64,000 bases of DNA, from the NCBI RefSeq assembly GCF_000731985.1, contig NZ_JNCS01000004.1, positions 124,001 to 188,000 on the forward strand, written 5' to 3'. Below, piece after piece: positions 63,174-64,000 of the stretch. Origin of the DNA: Natrinema altunense (GTDB lineage: Archaea > Halobacteriota > Halobacteria > Halobacteriales > Natrialbaceae). Position 1 is the stretch's first letter, and every line of letters begins with the position of its first letter. Both the position numbers and the translations under genes were made by a program. The notes under the pieces were generated by a model. It worked only from the letters and a program-made list of their open reading frames with translations. It was not told the DNA's origin and did not search any database.

Positions 63174-63659
63174 TTACTGCATTTCGATGTCGCCTTTCAT
63201 CCCGACATCGTAGTGGGGCTCACAGACGTATTCGACGGTATCGCTCGAGGCTTCGAACTCGACCGACAGGCCCTCACCGGGATCGGTGGTTTGCTCCGTC
63301 ACTTTATCGTTGTACACCTTTTCGTCACCGTTGTAGATCGCGAGGTTGTGCCTCATGGAACCACGAGCCTCGGACCAGGTGATCGTGTACGTTTCGCCTT
63401 CGGCGAGAGCGAGCGACGGGTTCTTCGTACCTTCGATCGAGGACGGGCTCACGCCAACCCACGACTGTCCATCGGACGCCAGTTTGATCTCTTTGTCGGA
63501 GGAAATCTCGGCTGGGCCGCTACTTTCGCCGTTGCCGTTGCCGTTACCGTTACCGTTGCCGTTGCCACCGCTGCTACAACCAGCGACGAGCGCCGTCGAT
63601 GCAGCCGCACCAGTAAGCTTCAGCGCTGTCCGCCGCGAAACCGGGTTATCTCGTGCCAT
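63174..63659 (-). CDS. Halocyanin (blue copper) Tat lipoprotein
   Basis: The 161-residue protein has a twin-arginine signal (VSRRTALKLTGAAASTA) ending in a lipobox with Cys28 (VAGCSSG). A (Gly-Asn) repeat linker (32-44) and a plastocyanin fold follow. Type-1 copper ligands are His104 (SMRHNLAIY), Cys146, His149 and Met154 (YVCEPHYDVGM). It carries electrons on the outer membrane face, likely to or from respiratory complexes. A second ATG at 63662 gives one more residue. The linker is coded by a GTTGCC/GTTACC hexanucleotide repeat. Confidence 0.92.
   Translation of the reverse strand: MARDNPVSRRTALKLTGAAASTALVAGCSSGGNGNGNGNGNGNGESSGPAEISSDKEIKLASDGQSWVGVSPSSIEGTKNPSLALAEGETYTITWSEARGSMRHNLAIYNGDEKVYNDKVTEQTTDPGEGLSVEFEASSDTVEYVCEPHYDVGMKGDIEMQ
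63525..63569. repeat. Hexanucleotide repeat coding the Gly-Asn linker
   Basis: About six tandem hexamers GTTGCC/GTTACC give the Gly-Asn linker of halocyanin, so slipped-strand changes would alter its length in steps of two residues and keep the frame. Confidence 0.75.
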
Positions 63660-63770
63660 CATCGGGGGTTGGGTCTGAGCACATAAAAATTGATACCTTC
63701 TTCCCATACAACGTTATGCGACTACGTAGCACAATATAGAACGATCGGATGGACTCAAAAGGGTCCGCAA

Positions 63771-64000
63771 TCAGGCGTTTTCGCGGTCGCCGGATTGAAA
63801 CTGGTCGGTGGGCTCGAGCGAGAGTCGCAGGAACACGGGCACGGTGACGACGGCGATCGCGATCTCGAGGCCGCCGACGACGAGGAATGCCAGATCGTAG
63901 CCGTAGTTGCCGGCGACGGTGCCGCCGACGAGGAAGCCGCCGAGGAAGCCGAGGCTGCCGGCGAGGTTGAACCCGGCCATGGCGACGCCGCGCTCGCTTT
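63771..64000 (-). CDS. MFS transporter, C-terminal part (5' end outside window)
   Basis: The frame continues past the window edge, so only the last about 75 residues are visible: GVAMAGFNLAGSLGFLGGFL, then GGTVAGNYGYDLAFLVVGGL and a final helix EIAIAVVTVPVFLRLSLE, followed by a polar tail. The motif (ERG)xAMAGFNLAGSLGFxxG is the usual start of transmembrane segment 10-11 in drug-efflux type MFS proteins. Substrate unknown. Confidence 0.75.
   Translation of the reverse strand, partial: SERGVAMAGFNLAGSLGFLGGFLVGGTVAGNYGYDLAFLVVGGLEIAIAVVTVPVFLRLSLEPTDQFQSGDRENA

Overview
The window is chromosomal DNA of an extremely halophilic archaeon (class Halobacteria). Base composition is high GC, the encoded proteins are very acidic, and promoters are archaeal: TATA boxes about 25-29 nt before start codons, often with essentially no leader. 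The gene set is also haloarchaeal: the TatCo/TatCt pair, HalOD1 and bacterioopsin-activator/HTH_10 regulators, halocyanin, PCNA, PriL, Hjc, TBP, an RFC small-subunit paralogue and eIF1A. The genus cannot be fixed from sequence alone.

Layout. Positions 1-2844 hold a partial methyltransferase, a small protein and a MutS-family ATPase. Positions about 2928-4480 are a TnpB-only (IS1341-type) element with a divergent 45-residue companion gene. Positions 4500-8100 carry a DUF368 carrier-lipid translocase, small membrane proteins, a LarE remnant and an amphi-Trp protein. Positions 8154-12521 are assimilatory nitrogen genes (nitrite reductase, nitrate reductase) that share an upstream motif. Positions 12841-16275 are the divergent tatC genes. 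Positions 16467-19756 carry a CopG regulator, RlmE, a BASS/ACR3-like transporter, two 80-bp hairpin repeats and PCNA. A 1312-residue secreted subtilase follows at 20139.

Positions 24300-28233 are a segmental duplication of a HalOD1 gene plus an alpha/beta hydrolase gene. The two copies have decayed in complementary ways, and a Tat-exported CocE/NonD hydrolase lies between them. Positions 28454-32133 hold priL, a SWIM protein, hjc and a CPBP protease. Positions 32215-38148 form a signalling cluster with no visible kinase: a six-PAS, two-GAF HTH_10 regulator, a HalOD1 protein and a degenerate-receiver/PAS protein. Positions 38192-42135 carry two S-adenosylhomocysteine-handling enzymes around a low-complexity secreted protein rich in N-glycosylation sequons. 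Positions 44068-49086 are a copper-homeostasis island (CopA, Lrp/TRASH regulator, CopZ-like chaperone, two-YHS permease).

The last part holds hisG, a winged-helix regulator, tbp, the tRNA G10 methyltransferase, an AbrB/PIN toxin-antitoxin pair, a thioesterase gene broken by an 84-bp palindromic insertion, an RFC small-subunit paralogue, rnz, a DUF460 protein, eif1A, an aminotransferase, halocyanin and a truncated MFS transporter.

The genes read as core chromosome (replication, translation, RNA processing, export) with accessory patches: the TnpB element, the toxin-antitoxin pair, the duplicated HalOD1/hydrolase block and the palindromic insertion. The items most worth following are the palindrome-disrupted thioesterase, the duplicated block with a near-identical 140-bp tract, the shared nitrate/nitrite operator candidate, the paired 80-bp hairpin repeats before pcn, and the kinase-free signalling cluster.
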